This document shows, piece after piece, positions 1 to 6,618 of a stretch of DNA of 7,599 nt. Every line of letters starts with the position of its first letter. The stretch's first letter is position 1. The position numbers and the translations under genes are program-made. Source of the DNA: Campylobacteraceae bacterium (GTDB lineage Bacteria > Campylobacterota > Campylobacteria > Campylobacterales > JALSKU01); contig WFMT01000178.1 of the NCBI GenBank assembly GCA_015488975.1, positions 1 to 7,599 of the forward strand. The letters are read 5' to 3'. The notes under the pieces were generated by a model. That model ran no database searches, was not told where the DNA came from, and saw only the letters and a program-made list of their open reading frames with translations.

Positions 1-697
1 GTAGAATAAAAAGCCTGTTTCTCAAATCTTTATTTACCGATGAAATATTTATTGTTGATAAATCAACCGAAGAAAACATTTTAATCCAAGTGGTATATTC
101 TTTTGTACTAAATGGTCTTTTCTTAGTTAAAATATATGCTATAAAACCTCTTTCTTTACCAGTTTTTTCCATTTCTTTAAATAGATTGGTCTCCAAAACG
201 GTTTCTGGCGATATCTCTGAGATCAACTGAATATTATTAATCTTTATATAATCATCATATATTAGTTCATTGACTTTACTATAATATCCAAAAAATATTT
301 TATTAAAACTCATTCCGAGCTTATTTACGGATGATCTTATGGTTGTAATATTTATTAAGCCTTTAAATATTCTTGCAACAGTCTCATTAAGAGGCTTATT
401 TCTAAAATAATTATTAAACCCTCTTATCGCTTCATTTGTTTTAACTCTTTGCTTTTTCAAGGCATTTTTTGCCAATTTTCCATCACTTCCGTAATAAATA
501 GCACTAAAACCTCTCTCCTTTGCCAAGTTAATTGATAAGTTTTTTAAAATTTTATTAGATTGCATTTTTGATTCTAACTTTATATTGTTTTGGTACTTTC
601 CGTATGAAACATAAACAAAATATAAAGAGAGTGATAGTAGCAACCACAAAGGAAATAAACTTATAAGTTTTATACTTGAATTCGAGTTTAGTTTCAT
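1..697 (-). CDS. NIT-domain (nitrate/nitrite-sensing) membrane sensor, 5' part only
   Basis: The frame is open from an ATG at 697 to the left window edge, giving 232 residues with no stop; the C-terminal output part is missing. An AAAAGGA ribosome binding site lies at 703-709. Residues about 11-31 form one transmembrane segment after a short basic N-terminus, so the following region should be periplasmic. That region has the features of a NIT domain (PF08376): a helix with ERGFSAIY at 61-68 and a second ERGF helix at 182-185, which match the paired E-R motifs of this all-helical sensor. Known NIT domains are proposed to sense nitrate or nitrite and are joined to histidine kinase, chemotaxis, GGDEF/EAL or RNA-binding outputs; which one applies here cannot be seen. 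The gene lies 21 bases downstream of the PAS/HPt-like gene and is probably co-transcribed with it. The NIT assignment comes from motif recognition, not a profile search. Confidence 0.75.
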   Translation of the reverse strand, partial: MKLNSNSSIKLISLFPLWLLLSLSLYFVYVSYGKYQNNIKLESKMQSNKILKNLSINLAKERGFSAIYYGSDGKLAKNALKKQRVKTNEAIRGFNNYFRNKPLNETVARIFKGLINITTIRSSVNKLGMSFNKIFFGYYSKVNELIYDDYIKINNIQLISEISPETVLETNLFKEMEKTGKERGFIAYILTKKRPFSTKEYTTWIKMFSSVDLSTINISSVNKDLRNRLFIL

Positions 698-718
698 ATG
701 AATCCTTTTACTATATAT

Positions 719-1453
719 TTAAAAATCTTGCAAAAATTTAATATCTTTTTTATAGATGCTAAGAAATTTTTGCATACTTTTATAATTTTTATTTTTTATA
801 TCTTTTTCCATACTGTTTAAAATCGGTATTATGCCAGATAGTTTTAAATTTGAGCAAATACTTTTTAAAATTAAAATAATTTTTGCCACCTCTTCATAAT
901 GGTTATTTTCTATATATTTTTTAATTTGTTTCATATATTTTTCATGCGCTTTAAAAAAATCTTGCAAAAGTTCATTATAGAAATCTTCGCTAATATCTAA
1001 CTTTTGTGCATTTTCTTTTATACTAAGTATATTTTTAAATTCATCATTAGCTATTGTATCTTTTTTTAAAGCCTCTATGGTATCTGTTGTGTAATTTGGT
1101 TGTAAAAACTCGGATTTTTCTTTTTTGATTGGATTTATAAAACTTACACCAAATATTATTTTTGAATTATTAATATTAATCATTGGAAATATCTTATTTA
1201 CACTGATTTCAGATTCAATTAAATTTCCGTTTTTTTGTGCTATTAAAACTTTATTGACAGGCTCTTCTGAGTAGTTAATAAAATCAAGCCAATTATAATG
1301 CTCAAATTTATAGATATAGCCATCTTTTTTAATAAAAAAATCAGAAATATCATTTACTTCTTTTTTAAATTCTTTTATATCTTTATATCCAAAAAGCTCT
1401 ATGCTATCACTATCTACTCCAATAATAGTATCATATTCATCATAAAAAATCAA
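719..1453 (-). CDS. PAS-like protein with degenerate C-terminal HPt-like domain
   Basis: A 244-residue soluble protein without signal peptide or membrane segment. Residues about 1-107 look like a small PAS-type sensory domain: an opening D-E-Y-D-T-I-I-G-V-D, then a S-I-E-L-F-G-Y helix, a W-L-D-F segment and a closing strand I-I-F-G-V-S-F. A lysine-rich linker leads to a helical region at about 151-244 that resembles a histidine phosphotransfer (HPt) domain. Where HPt domains have H-x-L-K-G, this protein has L194-I-L-K197-S, so the phosphorylated histidine is missing and the domain probably docks or regulates rather than relays phosphate (inference). The start is TTG: it is placed 6 bases after AGAGG, an in-frame stop lies just upstream, and the nearby ATGs are out of frame. 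The upstream gap of 109 bases could hold its own promoter (a TACAAT at 1497-1502, minus strand, with no convincing -35). It is probably co-transcribed with the NIT sensor, suggesting one signalling pathway. Confidence 0.75.
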   Translation of the reverse strand: MIFYDEYDTIIGVDSDSIELFGYKDIKEFKKEVNDISDFFIKKDGYIYKFEHYNWLDFINYSEEPVNKVLIAQKNGNLIESEISVNKIFPMININNSKIIFGVSFINPIKKEKSEFLQPNYTTDTIEALKKDTIANDEFKNILSIKENAQKLDISEDFYNELLQDFFKAHEKYMKQIKKYIENNHYEEVAKIILILKSICSNLKLSGIIPILNSMEKDIKNKNYKSMQKFLSIYKKDIKFLQDF

Positions 1454-1456
1454 AAA

Positions 1457-1464
1457 TCACCTCT
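1457..1464 (-). promoter_or_regulatory. Ribosome binding site that fixes a TTG start
   Basis: Read on the minus strand the bases are AGAGGTGA. AGAGG ends 6 bases before the TTG at 1453-1451, an ideal spacing. The in-frame codon at 1459-1457 is the stop TGA, so the protein cannot begin further upstream. The ATG triplets at 1443 and 1440 are in other frames, and the first in-frame methionine is residue 91, which would delete most of the PAS-like domain. Confidence 0.7.
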
Positions 1465-1562
1465 ACTGCTTAGAATTACATTAGCCTCGAAGTTAAATTG
1501 TAACTTAATTAGTATTAAAATAATATTATATTAGCATTATTATTTAAAAAATATTTAATAAA

Positions 1563-2063
1563 CTATACCTTATAAAAATATATGTGCCAAATATCATTTT
1601 CTTTTTTTGAATAGTGCTCAAAGCCTTGTTTTCCAAGCACTGAATATAATGGAGCAGTTTCAAATGTATTGATAATATGCAAAACTTTTCCGTTTAACTG
1701 TGCGATGTTTTGCATTATCATACCAAAAGGATCTACACCGTTAGCAAGGCTCTGTCTAACATCAAGGTCCAAGATTTCATTATCATCAAGCCATTTTGGT
1801 TCATTATTTTTTTGTTCTTTTGGAAGCATTTGTGGATATGCTTTAAAAAGTTCATCAACAGTACCGTTTTTCTCATTTACTATAAGAAGTAAATCATTTT
1901 TATCGACTCCTAATATTTTTGCAATATCCAATAATGTAATATCATCTCCTGGCTCAAAACTAAAACCTTTTGCTTTTGAAACTTCATTTATGGCTGATAA
2001 AATTTCCGCATTTTGTTTTAAAACGCCAAACACTGTATCTTCATCAAAAAAACTTTTATTCAT
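1563..2063 (-). CDS. DUF2249 domain protein with N-terminal helical domain
   Basis: A 166-residue cytoplasmic protein. The C-terminal half (about 98-166) fits DUF2249 (PF10006), a small TusA-like alpha/beta fold: a first strand with D99-L-D-V-R103, a helix, a strand H-I-I-N-T-F, then A-P-L-Y-S-V-L-G, and a final strand W-H-I-Y-F-Y. The N-terminal half is helical; residues about 42-64 (T-L-L-D-I-A-K-I-L-G-V-D) resemble the small helical domains (ScdA-N/DUF1858 type) that often precede DUF2249. The protein has no cysteine, so it cannot carry sulfur on a TusA-style cysteine. DUF2249 genes are often found near denitrification, nitric oxide and hemerythrin-type genes, but no biochemical role is established to my knowledge. 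The ATG start has AGGAG at 2071-2075, 7 bases upstream. An FNR-type box 59 bases before the start codon suggests activation at low oxygen or by nitrogen oxides (inference). Confidence 0.75.
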   Translation of the reverse strand: MNKSFFDEDTVFGVLKQNAEILSAINEVSKAKGFSFEPGDDITLLDIAKILGVDKNDLLLIVNEKNGTVDELFKAYPQMLPKEQKNNEPKWLDDNEILDLDVRQSLANGVDPFGMIMQNIAQLNGKVLHIINTFETAPLYSVLGKQGFEHYSKKENDIWHIYFYKV

Positions 2064-2093
2064 TTTATATCTCCTATTTTACTATATCAATGT

Positions 2094-2099
2094 ATTATA
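2094..2099 (-). promoter_or_regulatory. Predicted -10 box for the DUF2249 gene
   Basis: On the minus strand these bases read TATAAT, a perfect -10 consensus. A start site about 7 bases further (near 2087) would put the FNR-type palindrome centre (2128.5) at -41.5, the classic class II activator position. The would-be -35 hexamer (about 2117-2122, ATGTTA) is poor, as expected for an activator-dependent promoter. The 5' leader would be about 24 bases and contain the AGGAG site. Confidence 0.55.
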
Positions 2100-2121
2100 A
2101 TATAAATAAAACTATTTAACA

Positions 2122-2135
2122 TTGATTTGTATCAA
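2122..2135. promoter_or_regulatory. FNR/CRP-family binding site (perfect FNR box)
   Basis: The bases read TTGAT-TTGT-ATCAA, an exact match to the FNR consensus TTGAT-N4-ATCAA. The site lies almost in the middle of the divergent gap, 58 bases from the DUF2249 start codon and 67 from the copper chaperone start codon. It is at about -41.5 relative to predicted start sites on both strands. The protein that binds could be FNR or a nitric-oxide-responsive relative such as DNR/NNR, which recognise very similar half sites; the sequence alone does not decide. Confidence 0.65.
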
Positions 2136-2158
2136 GCATTAATTTTGTGTTAAAGTTA

Positions 2159-2164
2159 TATAGT
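2159..2164 (+). promoter_or_regulatory. Predicted -10 box for the copper operon
   Basis: TATAGT matches five of six bases of the -10 consensus. A start site near 2170 would again be 41.5 bases from the centre of the FNR-type palindrome. No good -35 hexamer occurs 17 bases upstream (GCATTA at 2136-2141). I found no long CueR-like dyad with the usual 19-base spacer, so copper induction is not explained by this sequence. An overlapping alternative -10, TTATAT, begins at 2156. Confidence 0.4.
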
Positions 2165-2202
2165 TACAATTATCAAAATTATTTATAAAAGGAGAAAATT
2201 TC

Positions 2203-2418
2203 ATGAAGCGAACATTTACAGCACAAAATATAACTTGCAACAATTGTGCAAATACCATCAAAGTAACATTAGAAGATGACTTTGGAAATGTTGAAGTAAA
2301 CCTTGGTGCCAATCCCAAAGAGGTTAGCATTGAAATCAATGATGAAAAAGAATTAAAGCATTTTAAAGATGAAATGCAAAGTATAGGATTTCCTGTTATT
2401 GAGGAAATAAAAGGTTAA
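2203..2418 (+). CDS. copZ: Copper chaperone, HMA domain (CopZ/CopP-like)
   Basis: A 71-residue single heavy-metal-associated (HMA) domain, the usual size for CopZ/CopP. The metal-binding loop is I10-T-C12-N-N-C15, with the two cysteines expected to bind Cu(I). The usual methionine before T-C is isoleucine here; Helicobacter pylori CopP has the same ITCNxC form, which supports a Campylobacterota origin. The remaining sequence gives the expected beta-alpha-beta-beta-alpha-beta pattern, including V-E-V-N-L and an S-I-E-I strand. The protein is cytoplasmic and should deliver Cu(I) to the ATPase encoded 3 bases downstream. The start is supported by AAAGGAG at 2188-2194, 8 bases before the ATG. It is the first gene of the copper operon, preceded by the predicted promoter and FNR-type box. 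Confidence 0.88.
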   Translation: MKRTFTAQNITCNNCANTIKVTLEDDFGNVEVNLGANPKEVSIEINDEKELKHFKDEMQSIGFPVIEEIKG

Positions 2419-2421
2419 GTT

Positions 2422-4611
2422 ATGGCAACTGATAAATTAGAACTTAATGTAGCCGGGATGACATGTGTAAACTGCTCTAACGCTATAGAAAAAGTTACTG
2501 CTAAGATGGATGGAGTTGAGGAAGCAAAGGTCAGCTTTGCCTCCTCAAAAGCTGAATTTATCATAGATCCTACGAAAGTTAAGATTGAAGATATTAAGCA
2601 AAAAATTAAAAAATTAGGATATAGCGTTGTTGAGGATTTAAAAGCTTTGGAAGTACAAAAAAAGAAAGATTTGAAAAAATTGAAATTTCTTTTTACAGTA
2701 GCTGCGTCTTGTTCAATTGCTATACTTTATCTTATATTTTTTCCTTTGCAAGAGGGAAGATTAAATCTATATTTGATGATGTTTTTTGGTACTATTGCTC
2801 AGTTTTATCCAGGAGGTTTGTTTTACTCTCATGCTATAAAAGCTATAGCAAATAAAAACTACGATATGAATGTTTTAGTTGCTCTTGGAACAAGTGCGGC
2901 ATATTTTTACTCTGCATTTACAGTTTTGTTTCCCTTTTTATTTCCAGAGCATCTAAGATATGTCTATTTTGATGGAGCTAGCATCATCATAACTTTTATA
3001 CTTCTTGGAAAAGTTTTGGAAGAAAATTCAAAAGCCAAAGCAACAGACTTTTTGAAAAATCTCATAGACTTAGCCCCAAAAACCGCAACGATTATAACTT
3101 CTAACGGCGAAGAAAAAACCATAAAAGCAGACACTTTACAAATCGGGGATATCGTTATCATAAAAGCTGGAGAAAGAGTCTCGGCTGATGGCACTATCTT
3201 AGAGGGCTCTAGTGATGTTGATACATCTATGATAACAGGGGAGCCTCTACCACAATTTAAAACAGTTGAAGATGAGGTTGTAGCCGGAACTATTAATACA
3301 AACGGTTTTTTAAAAGTAAAAGTAGCGAAAGCATCAAATGATACCTTGCTCTCTCACATCATAACACTGCTTGGAGAAGCTCAAAATCAAAAAATGCCCA
3401 TAGGAAGGATAGCCGATAGAATATCCAATATATTTGTACCGACTGTTATATCTATCTCAATATTGACATTTTTTATATGGTTTTTTGCCGCAAACAATAC
3501 TCTTGATGCCGTACTTGCTTCCATATCGGTTTTAATCATATCTTGCCCTTGTGCCTTGGGACTTGCCACCCCTATAGCCATAGTGAGTGCAGTAGGAAAA
3601 GGTGCTAAAAACGGAATTCTTATAAAATCGCCCGAGGTGCTTGAAATCATAAAAGATATCAAGTATGCTATTTTTGATAAAACAGGTACTATAACCGAGG
3701 GTAGGATTTCAATGGGCAATTTAGTATTGCAAGACAACAGCATGGATATTTTAAATATCTTAGCTTCAGCAGAACTTCAAAGCGAACATCCTATATCAAA
3801 AGCTATTACAAATTATGCTAAAGAGAAACAGCTTTCTCTTGATAAAGAAGTAAAACAATTGATTGTTATTCCTGGAAAAGGGATAAAATGCATCATTGAT
3901 GACAAAGAAGTAGTGATAGGAACACTATCTTTTTTAACAAGTGAACAAGTAGAAAAAAATGAAAAATATATAAAGTTTATAGTCCAGGAACAAAACTTTG
4001 GCAACGGAGCTGTTCTTGCTGCAATAGATAAAAAAATGGTAGGGGCTTTCTCTTTTAAAGACGGTATTAAAAAAGGTGCAAAAGATATGGTGCAAGAATT
4101 AAAAGATAAAAACATAATACCTGTTCTTTTAACCGGGGACAATGAAAAAACAGCAAAAGCAGTTGCTTTGAAACTTGGAATTGAAAAGGTTTATGCCGAA
4201 GTTTTACCAAATGAAAAATATGAAGTTATAAAAAGTTTTCAAAAAGATGACAAAGTTATGTTTATAGGTGATGGGATAAACGATTCCCCTTCTTTAAAAC
4301 AAGCTGATATCGGTTTGGCTCTTGGGAGTGGTTCTGATATAGCCAAAGATGCCGGGGATATAATCATCATGAACAATGAACTCTCAAGTGTAATAAAAAG
4401 CATAAACCTTTCTATTTATACAATAAGAACTGTAAAACAAAATCTATTTTGGGCATTTATATATAATGCTCTTGGTATTCCTATAGCCGCTGGAGCGTTA
4501 TTTCCATTTTTTGGGATTATGCTAACTCCTGTTTATGCAGGAATTGCTATGAGTTTCAGCTCTGTCACGGTTGTTTTAAATTCTTTAAGACTTAAATTAA
4601 AAAGGTTATAA
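2422..4611 (+). CDS. copA: Cu(I)-exporting P1B-type ATPase CopA
   Basis: A 729-residue inner-membrane pump that uses ATP to move Cu(I) from the cytoplasm to the periplasm. It has one N-terminal HMA domain with G12-M-T-C15-V-N-C18, then membrane segments at about 88-107, 116-138, 149-172 and 183-198. The actuator T272-G-E is followed by two segments at about 335-388 with the metal site C375-P-C377. The phosphorylated aspartate is D419 in D-K-T-G-T; the SEHP motif has H456-P457; T571-G-D and G616-D-G-I-N-D-S-P complete the hinge. The last two segments carry Y681-N682 and M710-S-F-S-S714. The C-P-C, Y-N and M-x-x-S-S set is the signature of Cu(I) (P1B-1) transporters, so cadmium, zinc or cobalt specificity is unlikely. 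Length and motifs are intact. The start has AAAGG 7 bases upstream, inside the end of copZ, and the gap to the oxidase gene is 2 bases, so these genes should be co-transcribed. Confidence 0.95.
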   Translation: MATDKLELNVAGMTCVNCSNAIEKVTAKMDGVEEAKVSFASSKAEFIIDPTKVKIEDIKQKIKKLGYSVVEDLKALEVQKKKDLKKLKFLFTVAASCSIAILYLIFFPLQEGRLNLYLMMFFGTIAQFYPGGLFYSHAIKAIANKNYDMNVLVALGTSAAYFYSAFTVLFPFLFPEHLRYVYFDGASIIITFILLGKVLEENSKAKATDFLKNLIDLAPKTATIITSNGEEKTIKADTLQIGDIVIIKAGERVSADGTILEGSSDVDTSMITGEPLPQFKTVEDEVVAGTINTNGFLKVKVAKASNDTLLSHIITLLGEAQNQKMPIGRIADRISNIFVPTVISISILTFFIWFFAANNTLDAVLASISVLIISCPCALGLATPIAIVSAVGKGAKNGILIKSPEVLEIIKDIKYAIFDKTGTITEGRISMGNLVLQDNSMDILNILASAELQSEHPISKAITNYAKEKQLSLDKEVKQLIVIPGKGIKCIIDDKEVVIGTLSFLTSEQVEKNEKYIKFIVQEQNFGNGAVLAAIDKKMVGAFSFKDGIKKGAKDMVQELKDKNIIPVLLTGDNEKTAKAVALKLGIEKVYAEVLPNEKYEVIKSFQKDDKVMFIGDGINDSPSLKQADIGLALGSGSDIAKDAGDIIIMNNELSSVIKSINLSIYTIRTVKQNLFWAFIYNALGIPIAAGALFPFFGIMLTPVYAGIAMSFSSVTVVLNSLRLKLKRL

Positions 4612-4613
4612 TC

Positions 4614-6101
4614 ATGAAACGAAGAAATTTTTTAATTGCCGGGGCTTTAGGCTCTTTGGGAGTTGCCTTTTTGGGATCTGATAATTTATACTCTTATGAT
4701 AACTTTAAAGAGGAAAGAGATTTTGCAGTCCCTCTAATTTATGAGGGTGAAATCATCGCAGGTAAAAGAGTTTTTAACCTTAAGTTACAAAAAGGTGAAA
4801 TGGAATTTTTTAAAGGCTTAAAAACTCCAACCATAGGAATAAATACTCCATTTTTAGGACCAACTTTAAGAGCCAAAAAAGGTGAATTTATAAAAGTTAA
4901 TATTAAAAACGATTTAGGATATGATTCAACTATTCATTGGCATGGATTTGAACTTCCGGCAAAGATGGATGGCGGACCTCATCAAGTCATAAAAAACAAT
5001 ACTACCTGGACACCTGAATTTACCATAAAAAACAGAGCTTCAATGCTTTGGTATCACTCACATCTTTTACACCAAACCGGCGAACAAGTCTATAAAGGAT
5101 TGGCTGGACTTTTTATCATAGATGATGATGAAAGCAGTAGTTTAAACTTACCAAACGAGTATGGAGTGGATGATATCCCCATAGTTTTGCAGGATCGAAA
5201 TTTCAATACTGACGGTTCTTTTAGATATGTTAGCTCTCTTAGTGAAAGAATGACAGGAATACATGGAAACTATGTTTTGGTAAATGGCGTAATAGCTCCT
5301 ACTTTTAAAGCAAAAAAAAGATTAACAAGATTTAGAATATTAAACGGCTCAAATGCAAGAACTTATCTTCTTGGTTTTAGCGACAAAAGAGAGTTTGCTC
5401 TTATAGGAAGTGACGGTGGACTTCTTGAAAAGCCGGTTAATTTAAATCAAATACCTCTATCACCTGCACAAAGAATAGAAATTCTCGTTGATTTAGGTGA
5501 TGCAAAAGATGTGATCCTCAAAAGCTACAAAGGGGCAAGCCAAAATATGGGCATGATGGGCATGATGATGTCACAAATGAATTATGACAAAGAATTTGAT
5601 CTTATCAAAATAAAATCAAATAATGCAAAAAATAGTAACTTAAAAATACCCTCTATATTCATAAAACATCCCATCTGGAACCCAAATGAAGCAGTAGGTG
5701 TCAGAGATATGCTTTTACAAATGAGAATGGGTATGGGTATGATGAGTGGAGGAGATCCTTATAATAACTTTTTTATAAACGGTGCAAGCATGGACATGAA
5801 CAGGATTGATGCTGTTGCTAAAAAAAATACATTTGAAATTTGGAAGATTATCAACCGCTCACCTATGGCTCACCCTTTTCATATACACAACACCCAATTT
5901 AAAATTCTGGCAATTAACCAAAGAAAACCGTATCCGAGCGAACAAGGCTTTAAAGATACTGTTATGGTTGATCCTATGGGAGTTACATATATAATGGTAC
6001 CATTTAGATATTACAGCGATAACAAAGTACCGTACATGTTTCACTGCCATATACTTGAGCATGAAGACGGTGGAATGATGGGACAATTTTTAGTCACATA
6101 A
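4614..6101 (+). CDS. cueO: Tat-exported multicopper oxidase, CueO-like cuprous oxidase
   Basis: A 495-residue three-cupredoxin oxidase. The N-terminus K2-R3-R4-N-F-L followed by a weakly hydrophobic stretch is a twin-arginine signal, so the enzyme is folded with copper and then exported to the periplasm. All four copper-ligand motifs are present: H108-W-H-G, W146-Y-H-S-H150, H420-P-F-H-I-H425 and H477-C-H-I-L-E-H483. The type 1 site is H420, C478, H483 and probably M488. Two methionine-rich stretches (about 312-322 and 366-377) match the Met-rich region that covers the substrate site in CueO and binds Cu(I). The expected reaction is oxidation of Cu(I) to Cu(II) with reduction of oxygen to water. 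Position directly after copA (2 bases) supports a copper-detoxification role over laccase or spore-coat functions. No strong ribosome binding site is seen (AAAGG at 4600-4605 region only), so translation is probably coupled to copA. Confidence 0.92.
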   Translation: MKRRNFLIAGALGSLGVAFLGSDNLYSYDNFKEERDFAVPLIYEGEIIAGKRVFNLKLQKGEMEFFKGLKTPTIGINTPFLGPTLRAKKGEFIKVNIKNDLGYDSTIHWHGFELPAKMDGGPHQVIKNNTTWTPEFTIKNRASMLWYHSHLLHQTGEQVYKGLAGLFIIDDDESSSLNLPNEYGVDDIPIVLQDRNFNTDGSFRYVSSLSERMTGIHGNYVLVNGVIAPTFKAKKRLTRFRILNGSNARTYLLGFSDKREFALIGSDGGLLEKPVNLNQIPLSPAQRIEILVDLGDAKDVILKSYKGASQNMGMMGMMMSQMNYDKEFDLIKIKSNNAKNSNLKIPSIFIKHPIWNPNEAVGVRDMLLQMRMGMGMMSGGDPYNNFFINGASMDMNRIDAVAKKNTFEIWKIINRSPMAHPFHIHNTQFKILAINQRKPYPSEQGFKDTVMVDPMGVTYIMVPFRYYSDNKVPYMFHCHILEHEDGGMMGQFLVT

Positions 6102-6112
6102 AAGGAGAAAAA

Positions 6113-6544
6113 ATGAAAATATTACTATTTGGTATTGCTGTCATAGCTTTGCTTACAGGATGCTCGAACTCAACTAAAGCTTCAAGTAATGTAAAAGATA
6201 GGTGGTACACAAAAGCTCAGGTAAAAGCAGGTGAACAAGTGTTTAAAAATAATTGTGCGGCGTGTCACGGCACAAAAGCTCAGTCCACACCAAACTGGAG
6301 AACAAAATTAGCAGATGGTTCCTACCCACCGCCACCACTAAATGGGACTGCTCATGCTTGGCACCACCCTATGAAAGCATTGGAATATACAGTAAAAAAC
6401 GGAGGAAAAGCTTTCGGAGGTAAAATGCCAGGATTTGGTAATGTTTTAAGTCAGCAGCAGACAAAGGAAGCTATAGCATACTTCCAACACTTTTGGAATG
6501 ATGATATATACAATGATTGGGCAAAAAGAAGCGGACTTAAGTAA
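6113..6544 (+). CDS. Lipoprotein c-type cytochrome (monohaem)
   Basis: A 143-residue protein with a lipoprotein signal: hydrophobic residues 3-14 and the lipobox L14-T-G-C17, so C17 should be lipidated and the protein anchored in the periplasm. A single haem site is C48-A-A-C51-H52, and M105 in G-K-M-P-G-F is the likely sixth ligand; the size and K-M-P-G-F loop fit a class I cytochrome c. A proline run P72-P75 and a His/Met cluster H81-A-W-H-H-P-M87 lie between them. The C-terminal helix is aromatic (F-Q-H-F-W). AAGGAG at 6102-6107 lies 5 bases before the ATG, and the gap to the oxidase is 11 bases, so it is almost certainly the last gene of the copper operon. It may pass electrons between the oxidase, or copper, and the respiratory chain (inference). 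A general electron carrier that happens to be in the operon is the alternative. Confidence 0.85.
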   Translation: MKILLFGIAVIALLTGCSNSTKASSNVKDRWYTKAQVKAGEQVFKNNCAACHGTKAQSTPNWRTKLADGSYPPPPLNGTAHAWHHPMKALEYTVKNGGKAFGGKMPGFGNVLSQQQTKEAIAYFQHFWNDDIYNDWAKRSGLK

Positions 6545-6559
6545 TTAGTATCTCATATT

Positions 6560-6585
6560 TACCATTCATTAAGAATGTATTGGTA
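6560..6585. terminator. Interrupted inverted repeat after the copper operon
   Basis: TACCA (6560-6564) pairs with TGGTA (6581-6585) and CATT (6567-6570) with AATG (6574-6577), separated by small bulges and a 3-base loop. It lies 15 bases after the cytochrome stop codon and could be a weak terminator or a binding site, but there is no clean T-run after it, and its right arm touches the predicted -10 box of the next gene. Confidence 0.3.
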
Positions 6586-6589
6586 TAAT
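6584..6589 (+). promoter_or_regulatory. Predicted -10 box for the Bax inhibitor-1 gene
   Basis: TATAAT is a perfect -10 hexamer 29 bases before the ATG, predicting a start site near 6596 and a short leader with AGGAG at 6608-6612. No good -35 is present at the normal distance, which is common in Campylobacterota promoters. It suggests this gene is transcribed apart from the copper operon, though read-through is possible. Confidence 0.45.
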
Positions 6590-6618
6590 ATATTTCTTAA
6601 AAAATACAGGAGAAAAAA

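Noticed and set aside
1298..1534. A 78-codon plus-strand open frame across the start of the PAS/HPt-like gene
   Set aside because: It is antisense to a better-supported gene, is a low-complexity Phe/Ile/Lys product of AT-rich DNA, and has no ribosome binding site.
1503..1562. AT-only inverted repeats between the DUF2249 and PAS/HPt-like genes, considered as a terminator
   Set aside because: The possible stems contain only A-T pairs, are short or interrupted, and such repeats arise easily in DNA of this composition.
1669..2100. A 143-codon plus-strand open frame opposite the DUF2249 gene
   Set aside because: It is a shadow: the minus-strand frame has a recognisable domain and a good AGGAG site, whereas this one has a serine/phenylalanine-rich translation and no family features.
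2139..2202. A CueR- or CsoR-type copper operator ahead of the copper operon
   Set aside because: I found no GC-containing dyad between -35 and -10 elements and no 19-base spacer arrangement.
2964..4142. Minus-strand open frames of 76 to 118 codons within copA
   Set aside because: They are antisense shadows of a gene with a complete set of ATPase motifs, and have no ribosome binding sites or recognisable domains.
5547..5752. ATG/GGN-rich short repeats in the oxidase gene, considered as a DNA repeat
   Set aside because: They are codons for the methionine-rich loops typical of CueO-like oxidases and are explained by protein function.
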